DNA from: JBBDRV01 sp040905285
GTDB lineage: Bacteria; Bacteroidota; Rhodothermia; Balneolales; Balneolaceae
Direction: 5' to 3'
Length of the DNA stretch: 61,930 nt
Assembly (NCBI GenBank): GCA_040905285.1
Contig: JBBDRV010000010.1
Span: 1 to 61,930, forward strand
The notes beneath the pieces are model-generated. The model searched no databases and was not told the DNA's origin. It saw nothing but the letters and a program-made list of their open reading frames with translations. Made by a program: the position numbers and the translations under genes. Below are positions 32,959 to 42,079 of this stretch, one piece after another (the stretch's first letter is position 1; each line of letters opens with the position of its first letter).

Positions 32959-35262
32959 TCAATCAGCCCTGAACAGATCCCGGACCCGGTCTATCAGGTT
33001 TTTTCCCTCTTCGTCCGTCTCAACCCGTCTCGGCTCGTTCGCATCTCTTCCCGTCACAAAATCCCTGAACTTGTCCAGCGCAGAATCTTTTCTGTAGTCC
33101 ATGCACTGCGTATTGAAATGCGTGTTCCGCTGGTCTTCATGGAATTCATCCGGCTGTGGTGTCAGGGTCGTATCCTTTTGCAGGTTTTTCAGAAATTGCC
33201 CGGCAACCGGCAGCGCCGTTTGAGAAGCATATCCCAGGTTTTGACTGAATCGGATCCGCGGGCTCCGTCCGCCGACCCAGCTGCCGAAAACCAGGTCGGG
33301 GGTCATGCCGATAAACCATCCGTCCGTGTATTCCTGTGTAGTGCCGGTTTTGCCGGCTACCGCATGGGTGATGCCGAACCGGGAGCGAAGTCCTGAACCG
33401 GTTCCTTCATCCACAGCTTTTGACAGCATGGAGAGTATGGCCGCTGCAGTTTCCGGGGAAAGCGCCTGAACGGTTTCCGTCAGGTTGGGATTTTCGAAAT
33501 TGTAAAGGAGCCTGCCGGCTGAGTCAAAAATGGCCTTTATGTAATACGGCTTTACCCGCTTTCCGCCACTGGCAAACGCGGCGTATGCCTGGGTCATTTC
33601 CAGCAGGGAAACTTCGGCTGTTCCGAGGGCGATGGACGGCTGACGCGGTATGTAGGAGGTGATTCCCAGGCCGGCGGCCTGTTCCCGCACATTTTCGATA
33701 CCGTTCTCCATCAGAATATCAACAGAAATGGTATTGACGGAATTTGCCAGTGCCGCCTGCGTGGAATAATACCCGCCGTATTCCTCCCGGATATTCCGCG
33801 GAGTCCACTCTTCATACTCTTCGTACCGGCTCAGGAGATTGCGGTGGTAGTCGCAGGGCTGCAGGCCGTTTTCAACAGCTGTTGCATAGACGAACGGTTT
33901 GAAGGCGGAACCCGTCTGTCGCCTGGATTTCACATGATCGAACTGAAAATATTTGTGGTTTATGCCTCCCGCCCATGCCTGCACTTCTCCGGTCCCGGGA
34001 GACATGACCAGGAACCCCGCATTCAGAAAAGACAGGTAGTGCCGCAGGGAATCGTGCGGGGAAATTTCCCTCTCGATCTCCCCGTCCGGTGTAAACAGCT
34101 TCATAGGCACCGGCTCGTGGAAAATCTCTGTGATTTCCTCTTCAGAAACGTTCCGGCCGGCAAGCTTGCGATAGTGTCCCGAGCCTCTCCAGGCCCTAAG
34201 AATAGCCGGATCATTTTCCGGCAGGAGTACCGAATCCCTTCGCTGTTCTTCGAATGAGGCCTGGATCCGTTTCATCTGTTCAGTCATCGCATTTTCTGCT
34301 GCTGACTGAATGCGGGAGTCGATTGTGGTGCGGATGGTCAGTCCGTCGGTATAGAGATTGTAATACCGGCCGTCAATTGCCGGCTGACGTCGCAGCAGCT
34401 GCTGAAGTTTCATCCTGAGGTGTTCCCGGAAATGCGGAGCCAGTCCGTCGTTAACCGTGATACGCCTGTACCGGATGTCCGGATTTTTTTCTGTATAGAG
34501 CTCAGCTTCTTCCGGAGTGATTTTGCCGTACGCCTCCATCTGCCGGAGGACCACGTTTCTCCGCCGGAGCGCTCTTTCGGGATGTCTGTGCGGATTGTAG
34601 AATCCGGGCGCCTTCAGTACCCCAGCCAGCAACGCTGCTTCGTGTGGCTCCAGATCTGACGCGGGTTTACTGAAGAAGCGGCGTGAAGCGGTTTCGATGC
34701 CAAACGTTTCTTCACCGAATGACACTGTATTCATGTACAGCTCCAGCAGTTCATCCTTGCTGTAAAGCTTCTCCAGTCTGTGCGCAGTGATCATTTCCCG
34801 GAGTTTGTCCTCTGCCAGACTGAACAGTCCGCCTTTTTCCCGGGGAAAAAGGTTTTTTGCCAGCTGCTGTGTGAGGGTGCTGCCCCCGCCTGAATCCTGA
34901 CCGAGAAGGAGTGATTTGACCAGCACCCTCATGAGAGCCCGTCCGTCGATGCCGCTGTGTTCATAGAAACGTGCGTCTTCTATAGATATCAGAGCTTCGG
35001 TAAAGAAAGGGGAGACGTCCCCAAGATTGATTTGTGTACGGTTCTGGACAAAATAGGAACCCAGCAGCCTGCCATCCGAAGAGATCACCCTGGAACTCTG
35101 ATGATGTCTTATTTCCCGTAACTCGGACATGTCCGGCAGACTGCTTTTCAGATTCAGAAGCAGCATAACCGTCAGTCCCGCCGCCAGGGCTGTGAGCAGG
35201 AGCAAACCGATGGCAACCGGTCGTTTGAAGAGCGGTTTATTTTTTTTGCCGTAAAATTTCAT
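32959..35262 (-). CDS. Class A penicillin-binding protein (PBP1A-like transglycosylase/transpeptidase)
   Basis: A 767-residue bifunctional peptidoglycan synthase. There is one N-terminal membrane anchor (about 15-37). The GT51 glycosyltransferase domain has SIEDARFYEHSG with catalytic Glu95 and GGSTLTQQLAKNLF (126-139). The transpeptidase domain has TGSAFKP with Ser452 and Lys455, SVN (508-510) and KTGT (638-641). All key residues are present. The C-terminus ends in a charged tail (NLIDRVRDLFRAD). It is a single gene transcribed toward dnaJ. A 20-bp tandem repeat lies just upstream of its start. Confidence 0.94.
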   Translation of the reverse strand: MKFYGKKNKPLFKRPVAIGLLLLTALAAGLTVMLLLNLKSSLPDMSELREIRHHQSSRVISSDGRLLGSYFVQNRTQINLGDVSPFFTEALISIEDARFYEHSGIDGRALMRVLVKSLLLGQDSGGGSTLTQQLAKNLFPREKGGLFSLAEDKLREMITAHRLEKLYSKDELLELYMNTVSFGEETFGIETASRRFFSKPASDLEPHEAALLAGVLKAPGFYNPHRHPERALRRRNVVLRQMEAYGKITPEEAELYTEKNPDIRYRRITVNDGLAPHFREHLRMKLQQLLRRQPAIDGRYYNLYTDGLTIRTTIDSRIQSAAENAMTEQMKRIQASFEEQRRDSVLLPENDPAILRAWRGSGHYRKLAGRNVSEEEITEIFHEPVPMKLFTPDGEIEREISPHDSLRHYLSFLNAGFLVMSPGTGEVQAWAGGINHKYFQFDHVKSRRQTGSAFKPFVYATAVENGLQPCDYHRNLLSRYEEYEEWTPRNIREEYGGYYSTQAALANSVNTISVDILMENGIENVREQAAGLGITSYIPRQPSIALGTAEVSLLEMTQAYAAFASGGKRVKPYYIKAIFDSAGRLLYNFENPNLTETVQALSPETAAAILSMLSKAVDEGTGSGLRSRFGITHAVAGKTGTTQEYTDGWFIGMTPDLVFGSWVGGRSPRIRFSQNLGYASQTALPVAGQFLKNLQKDTTLTPQPDEFHEDQRNTHFNTQCMDYRKDSALDKFRDFVTGRDANEPRRVETDEEGKNLIDRVRDLFRAD

Positions 35263-35280
35263 GCAGTTGCAGGCCGGTAA

Positions 35281-35320
35281 GATGGTTCCGGTAAACGTTA
35301 GATGATTCCGGTAAACGATT
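35281..35320. repeat. Imperfect 20-bp tandem duplication upstream of the PBP1A-like gene
   Basis: Units at 35281-35300 and 35301-35320 share 17 of 20 bases; both contain TTCCGGTAAACG. The rest of the gap to purE (to 35467) shows no gene, only G-rich purine repeats around 35390-35440. Confidence 0.75.
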
Positions 35321-35467
35321 GAAGTCGGCTATATACAAACTTGTTCCCCTGCATTTTGTTTCAGGAGAATACAGGTGAAAACGCGGCGGGTGAGGATGAG
35401 TGGCAAGAGTGAGTGGTGGAAGTGGCGGTGACGGTATCCGGCGGTCATGCCTGTCTGCAGCCTCTCT

Positions 35468-35956
35468 CTATTTTAAATTTTTTGTCTTCGATTTCGACTC
35501 CTCCGCCATCCGGGTTCGGTATTCAGCCAGTTTTTCCGCTGTTTCCGGATCGGCCATTCCCAGCATTCTCAGTGCGAGCAGCCCCGCATTTTTCGCTTTT
35601 CCGATGGCCACTGTGGCTACAGGGACACCGTCGGGCATCTGAACGATGGAATAGAGGCTGTCGACTCCCCCCAGGGCGGATGTCCGGACAGGAACGCCGA
35701 TGACGGGAAGCGTCGTATAACTGGCAAGCATGCCGGGCAGGTGAGCGGCACCGCCGGCACCGGCTATGATGACTTTTAGTCCCCGTTCCCGGGCGGTGCT
35801 TCCGTATTCAGCCATAAGTTCCGGCGTACGATGGGCTGAGATCACCTGTTTTTCACAGGTGAGGCCAAATTCGTCCAGAATGTCTGCTGCCTGCTTCAGG
35901 GTGGGCCAGTCGCTGTCGCTGCCCATCACAAGACCGATCACGGGTTGGTTTGTCAT
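35468..35956 (-). CDS. purE: N5-carboxyaminoimidazole ribonucleotide mutase
   Basis: A 162-residue class I PurE that converts N5-CAIR to CAIR in purine synthesis. The signature MGSDSDWPTL is at about 11-20, SAHRTPELM at 40-48, and the glycine-rich AGAGGAAHLPGMLA in the middle. The length is normal. Its partner purK lies 77 bp upstream on the same strand, so the two steps (PurK then PurE) are encoded together. The presence of purK confirms the N5-CAIR route. Confidence 0.96.
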   Translation of the reverse strand: MTNQPVIGLVMGSDSDWPTLKQAADILDEFGLTCEKQVISAHRTPELMAEYGSTARERGLKVIIAGAGGAAHLPGMLASYTTLPVIGVPVRTSALGGVDSLYSIVQMPDGVPVATVAIGKAKNAGLLALRMLGMADPETAEKLAEYRTRMAEESKSKTKNLK

Positions 35957-36033
35957 AACTGTCAGATGTTTCTTTTCAGGATACCGGAATCTATGAAATA
36001 GATAGGAACTTCAGAATTTTTCCTGCAGGCGCA

Positions 36034-37197
36034 TCAGATGCGAACGTGGCCTGCCAGTTCAACAGCTTTTCCGTAGACCTGTTCCAGGTTCTCGCCCAGC
36101 AGGGTCAGGTGGCCCATTTTCCGACCTTTCCTGCTGGCAAGTTTGCCGTATACATGGAGATGGGCATCCGGAAGGGCCAGGACGGATTTGATTCCCTCCG
36201 TTTCTGCAGGGCGGTTGTAACTACCTGTGAGGTTGACCATCGCTATCGCCGGCTTGCGCAGGGATGTGTCTCCGAGCGGCAGGCCGAGGACAGCCCGCAC
36301 ATGATTTTCAAACTGGGAGGTGACACATCCCTCGATGGTGTAATGTCCGGAGTTGTGGGGTCGCGGCGCCGATTCGTTGAGGAGAAGCCTGCCGTCGGTT
36401 GTCAGGAAAAATTCGTAGGCAAAAATGCCTCTGCCGCCGATGGCCTCCGTAGCAGACACGGCCATTTCCCCGGCTTGCCTGCGCAGTTCAGGATCAATCG
36501 GGGCCGGGGTTTTGACAGCGGCACAGATATGGTTTTTCTGGATGGTTTCACAACAGGGGTAGACGACAGTGCCTGTCTGGTTTCTTGCTACCTGCACGGC
36601 AAGTTCGTGGCTGAAGCTGACAAAAGCCTCTGCCAGTATGGTGTGTCCCTCTTCGCCCCCGAGCTCGTGGTAGGCCGCTGCAGCCTGGCCGATATTGTCC
36701 ACTGTTTTGTTCCCGTACCCGTCATAACCGCCTTTCGAGGATTTGAGCAGGTAGGGCCAGCCGTGCCTGTGGCCGAAGGCTTCCATGGACTCCCTGGAAT
36801 CCACCGGAAGGTACGGGGTTACCGGAATCCCGGCTTTTTCGAACGTCTGTTTTTCTATCAGCTTGTTTTCAATAAGGGCAAAACTGTCGGGAGACGGGTA
36901 AACGGGCGTACCGCTTTGCTGTTCCACCTGCCTGAGAATGCCGGAATCTATAAATTCGTTTTCAAGGGTGACCAGGTCACATGTCCGGGCAAACCGGATC
37001 ATCGCTTCGGTATCACTGAAAGACCCCGTAAATGAGTGGGGAGTGATAAACTGTACAGGTTCATTTTCTGCACGATCGGAATAGACAGCTGTCTGGATGC
37101 CGAACCTGAAAGCCTGAAGGGCAGACATTCGTGCAAGCTGGCCTGCTCCGAGAAACCCGAGGGTAAAGGTTGCCTGAAGTGAATTGGACACAGTCAT
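36034..37197 (-). CDS. purK: N5-carboxyaminoimidazole ribonucleotide synthase
   Basis: A 387-residue ATP-grasp enzyme that carboxylates AIR with bicarbonate and ATP. The N-terminal nucleotide-fold GFLGAGQLARMSALQA, the LKSSKGGYDGYG phosphate-binding loop, the metal-binding segment RGIFAYEFFLTTDGRLLLNESAPRPHNSGHYTIEG (named here by position, about residues 258-292) and the VNLTG region fit PurK. The frame is open to 37245. The ATG at 37197 is preferred because the extra 16 residues (MLTFHPYKR...) are not family-like. It diverges from prfA and is followed by purE. Confidence 0.94.
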   Translation of the reverse strand: MTVSNSLQATFTLGFLGAGQLARMSALQAFRFGIQTAVYSDRAENEPVQFITPHSFTGSFSDTEAMIRFARTCDLVTLENEFIDSGILRQVEQQSGTPVYPSPDSFALIENKLIEKQTFEKAGIPVTPYLPVDSRESMEAFGHRHGWPYLLKSSKGGYDGYGNKTVDNIGQAAAAYHELGGEEGHTILAEAFVSFSHELAVQVARNQTGTVVYPCCETIQKNHICAAVKTPAPIDPELRRQAGEMAVSATEAIGGRGIFAYEFFLTTDGRLLLNESAPRPHNSGHYTIEGCVTSQFENHVRAVLGLPLGDTSLRKPAIAMVNLTGSYNRPAETEGIKSVLALPDAHLHVYGKLASRKGRKMGHLTLLGENLEQVYGKAVELAGHVRI

Positions 37198-37400
37198 CAG
37201 ATTTTGTTTGCATGATGGTCGCTTGTACGGGTGGAAGGTAAGCATTTTGATATTCTTTCTGTCAATCGGATCCCTCTAATCTCTTAAAAATTGTTATTTT
37301 GCCGGTGTAGGCTGCCGGAGCAGAATGTTGAAGCCGGCTGTTGAATCTGCCGGACCTGTCTGCAGAGGCTGTTCCCGAGGACCGTAAAAAAAATTTACAC

Positions 37401-38477
37401 ATGGATATAGAATCAAAACTTCAGCAGGTTAAAGAGCGCTATGAAGAACTCAACCAGGCAATGGCCGACCCCGCTGTCTTTGACCGTCCCGATGAATACA
37501 GGGACCTGGCCATGGAGCATACGCAGCTCAGGGACCTGGTAGACGATTTTGACCGCTGGCAGGAGTTAAGCAGGAATCTCGAGGGGAATAGAGAGCTTAT
37601 CCGGTCCGGGGATGATCCTGAAATCACAGAAATGGCCCTGGCGGAAAACCGGGAGCTGGAAGAGTCTCTCCGTGAGCTGGAGGAGGAGATCAAATTCAAA
37701 CTGATCCCGAAAGATCCGGATGATTCCAAGAACTGCATTGTGGAGATACGTGCCGGAACGGGAGGTGATGAAGCCGCTATTTTTGCGGGGGACCTGTTTG
37801 ACATGTACCGCAGGTACGCGGTTACCCGCAAATGGAGGATGGAGCTGCTTAACCTGCACGCGGGGGATATGGGAGGATACAGGGATATCGTTTTCAGTTT
37901 AAAGGGAGAGGATGTATTCGGGGAGATGAAGTATGAAAGCGGGGTCCACAGGGTACAGCGTGTACCGGAGACCGAATCCCAGGGAAGAGTCCATACGTCG
38001 GCAGCTACAGTGGCGGTGCTTCCGGAGGCAGAAGAGGTGGATGTAACGCTCGATATGGGGGACATCCGCATAGATACGTTCCGATCGAGCGGGGCCGGAG
38101 GCCAGCATGTCAACAAGACCGACTCGGCCATCCGGCTGACTCACGAGCCCAGCGGAATTGTGGTGGAGTGCCAGGAAGAGCGTTCGCAGCACAAGAACAA
38201 GGACAAGGCATTGATGATGCTGAGGACGAAGTTGTATGACCGCGAAATGGAACAGCAGCGTGCCACCCGGGCGGCCGAGAGAAAAAGCCAGGTGTCGACC
38301 GGTGACCGCAGTGCCAAGATCCGTACCTATAACTTTCCCCAGGGACGGCTGACAGACCACCGCATCAACCTGACGCTCTATAATCTTGACGAAATTATGA
38401 AAGGAAGTATTGAAGATGTCATCAAAGCCATACGGGTCGAGGATAACCTGGAAAGGCTGAATGCGGTTATGGAATAA
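37401..38477 (+). CDS. prfA: Peptide chain release factor 1
   Basis: A 358-residue RF1 that ends translation at UAA and UAG. The anticodon-like motif P-E-T in RVPETESQGR (189-191) is the PxT of RF1, not the SPF of RF2. The catalytic GGQ is at 233-235 in SSGAGGQHVNKTDSA. Both are intact. The ATG at 37401 gives a normal N-terminus (MDIESKLQQVKERYEEL); the frame extends upstream to a TTG at 37341 but that part is not conserved. icmF follows after 18 bp on the same strand and may be co-transcribed. Confidence 0.97.
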   Translation: MDIESKLQQVKERYEELNQAMADPAVFDRPDEYRDLAMEHTQLRDLVDDFDRWQELSRNLEGNRELIRSGDDPEITEMALAENRELEESLRELEEEIKFKLIPKDPDDSKNCIVEIRAGTGGDEAAIFAGDLFDMYRRYAVTRKWRMELLNLHAGDMGGYRDIVFSLKGEDVFGEMKYESGVHRVQRVPETESQGRVHTSAATVAVLPEAEEVDVTLDMGDIRIDTFRSSGAGGQHVNKTDSAIRLTHEPSGIVVECQEERSQHKNKDKALMMLRTKLYDREMEQQRATRAAERKSQVSTGDRSAKIRTYNFPQGRLTDHRINLTLYNLDEIMKGSIEDVIKAIRVEDNLERLNAVME

Positions 38478-38495
38478 TCCGGAAATTACCAGCCT

Positions 38496-41400
38496 ATGTC
38501 AGAACGTTCAGTTGAAACCGATACCTCCCGCGGTAAAACCGCCCGGACAGCGGGGACCGGACGTGTCCGGGAACCAGGTGTCCCTGAAAACAATGTACGG
38601 TTCGTTACTGCGGCAAGCCTGTTTGACGGCCATGATGCCAGCATAAACATCATTCGCCGGCTCCTTCAGCGATCCGGGGCTGAAGTGATCCATCTGGGGC
38701 ACAACCGGTCTGTTCACGAAATCGTCAACTGTGCTATCGAGGAAGATGTGCAGGGTATCGCCGTCAGTTCATATCAGGGGGGGCATATTGAGTATTTTAC
38801 CTATATGATAGACCTTCTGAAGAAAAGAGGGGCGCCGGGCATCAGGGTTTTCGGCGGCGGCGGCGGAGTGATTGCCGATCATGAAATCTCTGATCTTCAC
38901 GAATACGGAGTCACACGTATTTTTTCGGTTGATGACGGCAGCGAAATGGGACTGCAGGGAATGATTAATTATATGATCAGGGAATGCGATTTTGATCCGG
39001 CGGAGGGGACGCAGATCGGTTTCAGGGGGATGGAAACCTCTGACCGGGGGGCGGTTGCCCGGGCGATTACCACACTGGAAAACGGTCATGATGAACTGCT
39101 CCGGTTTTCAGGAGGGACGCTGTCGGCCGGGGATGGCAAAGAGCTCATTGACCTCCGCAGGACGAAAAGCGGGAAGATGCCGCTTGTAGGGTTGACCGGC
39201 ACGGGCGGAGCAGGTAAAAGTTCACTGACGGATGAATTGGTGCGGCGTTTTTTAACAGAGTTCGAGACTATGAGGATCGGGATCATTTCCATCGATCCGT
39301 CGAATGTAAGAAGGGGCGGGGCATTGCTCGGCGACCGGATCCGGATGAACAGCATCGACACGGACCGGGTGTTTATGCGCAGCATGGCAACCAGGTCTGC
39401 GGACAGCTCGGTCAGTGATGCGGTGAGAGGGGCTGTGGCGGTGTATCAATCGGCCGGTTTTGATCTGGTTATTGTGGAGACAAGTGGTATCGGCCAGAGT
39501 GACACCAGCATTGCCGGACTTGTTGATATACCCATTTACGTCATGACTCATGAATACGGGGCCGCCACACAGCTTGAAAAGATCAATATGCTGGAGCTGG
39601 CCGATTTTGTCGTCCTGAACAAGTTTGACAAGAAGGAATCTCTGGATGCACTGCGCGATATCCGCAAACAGGTCCGGCGAAATCGCGGGGCCTGGCATGA
39701 CAAGCCTGAATCGATGCCGGTGTATCCCACGATTGCCTCCCGCTTTAATGACGAAGGGGTGAACCGGTTGTTCAAGGCTGTGACGGACCGGATCAATGAC
39801 CTCTATGGCCTGCAACTGCGTCCGCGGGTTTTCACAAATGCGGAGCCGGCCCCGGATATTCAGTTTCGGGCAATCATCCCCGGTAAAAGACAGCGTTACC
39901 TGTCTGAAATTGCAGATGCCGTCAGGGACTATCACGCCTGGGCAGAGGAGCAGGCATCAGCCGCTTCCAAACTGGAACAGGTCGAGGGAACGATACGTCA
40001 GCTGGAAAATACGGATGCGGACGCGGGACGGGAACTGAATCAGCAGCTTCTTGACCTGAAGGATCACTGGTCAGGCAGGCTTGACGGCATTTCCAGGAAT
40101 ATTCTGGATAACTGGGAGACACTGACCGAAAAATATAGCCGGGATGTCCTCGCAGGAAAAATCCGCAACCGCACCACAGAGAACAGACTGTATTCCACGT
40201 CGCTCAGCGGTACGCGGATTCCACGTGTTTCCCTGCCCAAGACCACCCACAGGGGAGAAAGGCTCAGATTCGCCCTGAAGGAAAACCTGCCGGGATATTT
40301 TCCCTATACAGCCGGGGTTTACCCGTTCAAAAGAGAAGGCGAGGATCCTGCCCGCATGTTTGCAGGAGAGGGAACTCCCGAGCGAACGAACAGACGTTTT
40401 CACTATGTAAGCGAGGGACTGCCGGCGGCCCGGTTGTCTACGGCGTTTGACTCGGTGACGCTTTACGGCGAGGATCCCGGGCACCGTCCCGATATTTACG
40501 GAAAAATCGGCAATTCTGGTGTAAGCATCTGTACGCTCGACGACATGAAGAAGCTTTACTCGGGTTTCGAGCTGACAGCCCCTTCCACCTCCGTTTCCAT
40601 GACCATCAACGGTCCGGCATCGATCATTCTGGCCATGTTTATGAATACGGCGGTAGACCAGCAAGTGGAGAAGTATCTGAAAGAGAACGGCCGGTGGGAG
40701 GAAGCCGGCCGCAAGATCGGCAGCATGTTTGCGGACCGGGGGTTGCCTGTGCCTGAATACAGCAGTGACCTGCCGCCGGCTCATGACAGGTTCGGTCTGG
40801 GCCTTCTGGGTGTTCCGGGTGACAGGCTGGTGAACCGGGAGATCTATGAAAAAATCAAATCAGAGACGTTAAGCATGGTTCGGGGAACCGTTCAGGCGGA
40901 TATACTCAAGGAGGACCAGGCCCAGAACACTTGTATTTTTTCCACCGAATTTGCTTTGAAGATGATGGGGGATATCCAGGTCTACTTCACCAGGAAGAAC
41001 GTGCGGAACTATTATTCGGTCTCCATTTCCGGGTATCATATTGCCGAGGCGGGGGCAAATCCGGTTACGCAGGCCGCGTTTACCCTTGCAAACGGTTTTA
41101 CCTATGTGGAGTATTATCTTTCCCGCGGACTGGATATCAACGATTTTGCCCATAACCTCTCTTTTTTCTTCAGTAACGGACTTGATCCGGAATATGCGGT
41201 TATCGGGCGGGTGGCCCGGCGGATCTGGGCGATCGCCTTAAAAAACAGATATGGAGCAAATGAGCGGTCCCGCAAGTTGAAATATCATATTCAAACCAGC
41301 GGGAGATCGCTTCATGCACGGGAAATACAGTTCAATGATATCCGGACCACGCTTCAGGCGTTGCTTGCCATTTACGACAATTGCAATTCGCTGCATACCA

Positions 41401-41984
41401 ATGCCTACGACGAGGCGATCACCACGCCCACAGAAGGGTCAGTACGTCGCGCACTGGCCATCCAGATGATTATCAACCGGGAGCTTGGAACCGCAAAAAA
41501 TGAGAATATCAACCAGGGATCCTATTTTATCGAAGAGCTGACTGATCTTGTCGAGGATGCAATCCTGAAAGAATTCGACCGGCTCACGGAACGGGGCGGA
41601 GTACCGGGTGCAATGGAGAACATGTACCAGAGGGGGAAAATACAGGATGAAAGTCTGCATTACGAGTCGATGAAACATTCGGGTGAGCTTCCGATCATAG
41701 GCGTCAATACCTTTCTTTCTGAAGGCCGGGGTGAGGAAACCGGCCGGAAAGTGGAGCTGATCCGTTCTGACAAACGTGAAAAAGAGCAGCAGATCCGGAA
41801 TCTGGAAGAATTTCACAGCCGGAATCGCGGGGATTGCGGCAGGGCACTTGACGAGCTCAAAGCCGTGGCCCGCGGGAACGGCAATATATTTGAAACTCTG
41901 ATGGAGACGGTGAAAAGCGCGTCGCTGGGACAGATTTCCAATGCGCTCTATGACGTCGGCGGCCAGTACCGCCGCAACATGTAG
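38496..41984 (+). CDS. icmF: Fused isobutyryl-CoA mutase IcmF
   Basis: A 1162-residue natural fusion of three parts. The N-terminal B12-binding domain (about 35-165) has DGHD with the cobalt-binding His46. A MeaB-like GTPase chaperone follows (about 225-440), with Walker A LTGTGGAGKSS (233-243) and NKFD. The C-terminal half is the acyl-CoA mutase barrel (about 560-1162) with YTAGVYPFKREGEDP, FAGEGTPERTNRRFHYVSEG and GNSGVSICTLDDM. It interconverts isobutyryl-CoA and n-butyryl-CoA using adenosylcobalamin. The PFKR segment fits IcmF rather than methylmalonyl-CoA mutase. The start at 38496 adds a poorly conserved 30-residue N-terminus. The last six codons and stop are copied 66 bp downstream. 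Confidence 0.95.
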   Translation: MSERSVETDTSRGKTARTAGTGRVREPGVPENNVRFVTAASLFDGHDASINIIRRLLQRSGAEVIHLGHNRSVHEIVNCAIEEDVQGIAVSSYQGGHIEYFTYMIDLLKKRGAPGIRVFGGGGGVIADHEISDLHEYGVTRIFSVDDGSEMGLQGMINYMIRECDFDPAEGTQIGFRGMETSDRGAVARAITTLENGHDELLRFSGGTLSAGDGKELIDLRRTKSGKMPLVGLTGTGGAGKSSLTDELVRRFLTEFETMRIGIISIDPSNVRRGGALLGDRIRMNSIDTDRVFMRSMATRSADSSVSDAVRGAVAVYQSAGFDLVIVETSGIGQSDTSIAGLVDIPIYVMTHEYGAATQLEKINMLELADFVVLNKFDKKESLDALRDIRKQVRRNRGAWHDKPESMPVYPTIASRFNDEGVNRLFKAVTDRINDLYGLQLRPRVFTNAEPAPDIQFRAIIPGKRQRYLSEIADAVRDYHAWAEEQASAASKLEQVEGTIRQLENTDADAGRELNQQLLDLKDHWSGRLDGISRNILDNWETLTEKYSRDVLAGKIRNRTTENRLYSTSLSGTRIPRVSLPKTTHRGERLRFALKENLPGYFPYTAGVYPFKREGEDPARMFAGEGTPERTNRRFHYVSEGLPAARLSTAFDSVTLYGEDPGHRPDIYGKIGNSGVSICTLDDMKKLYSGFELTAPSTSVSMTINGPASIILAMFMNTAVDQQVEKYLKENGRWEEAGRKIGSMFADRGLPVPEYSSDLPPAHDRFGLGLLGVPGDRLVNREIYEKIKSETLSMVRGTVQADILKEDQAQNTCIFSTEFALKMMGDIQVYFTRKNVRNYYSVSISGYHIAEAGANPVTQAAFTLANGFTYVEYYLSRGLDINDFAHNLSFFFSNGLDPEYAVIGRVARRIWAIALKNRYGANERSRKLKYHIQTSGRSLHAREIQFNDIRTTLQALLAIYDNCNSLHTNAYDEAITTPTEGSVRRALAIQMIINRELGTAKNENINQGSYFIEELTDLVEDAILKEFDRLTERGGVPGAMENMYQRGKIQDESLHYESMKHSGELPIIGVNTFLSEGRGEETGRKVELIRSDKREKEQQIRNLEEFHSRNRGDCGRALDELKAVARGNGNIFETLMETVKSASLGQISNALYDVGGQYRRNM

Positions 41985-42060
41985 AATAGACAGGAATGCT
42001 AGCGCAAGACTGACACCGACCAAGGGCATAAGTACCGCCGCAACATGTAGAATAGACAGG
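41965..42060. repeat. 30-bp direct repeat copying the icmF 3' end
   Basis: A 30-bp string starting AGTACCGCCGCAACATGTAG occurs at 41965-41994, where it encodes the icmF C-terminus and stop, and again at 42031-42060. The copies are identical and 66 bp apart. The whole short gap between the convergent genes icmF and the OstA-like gene is built around it. Confidence 0.95.
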
Positions 42061-42079
42061 GCGGAAGTGGCGGGGCCGG

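Noticed and set aside
37341..37400. A TTG start that would extend RF1 by 20 residues
   Set aside because: The extra residues are not like RF1, and the ATG at 37401 gives the normal family length and N-terminus.
37246..37400. A TTATTTTG string as the -7 box for prfA
   Set aside because: It deviates from TANNTTTG and has no TTTG at the correct distance upstream.
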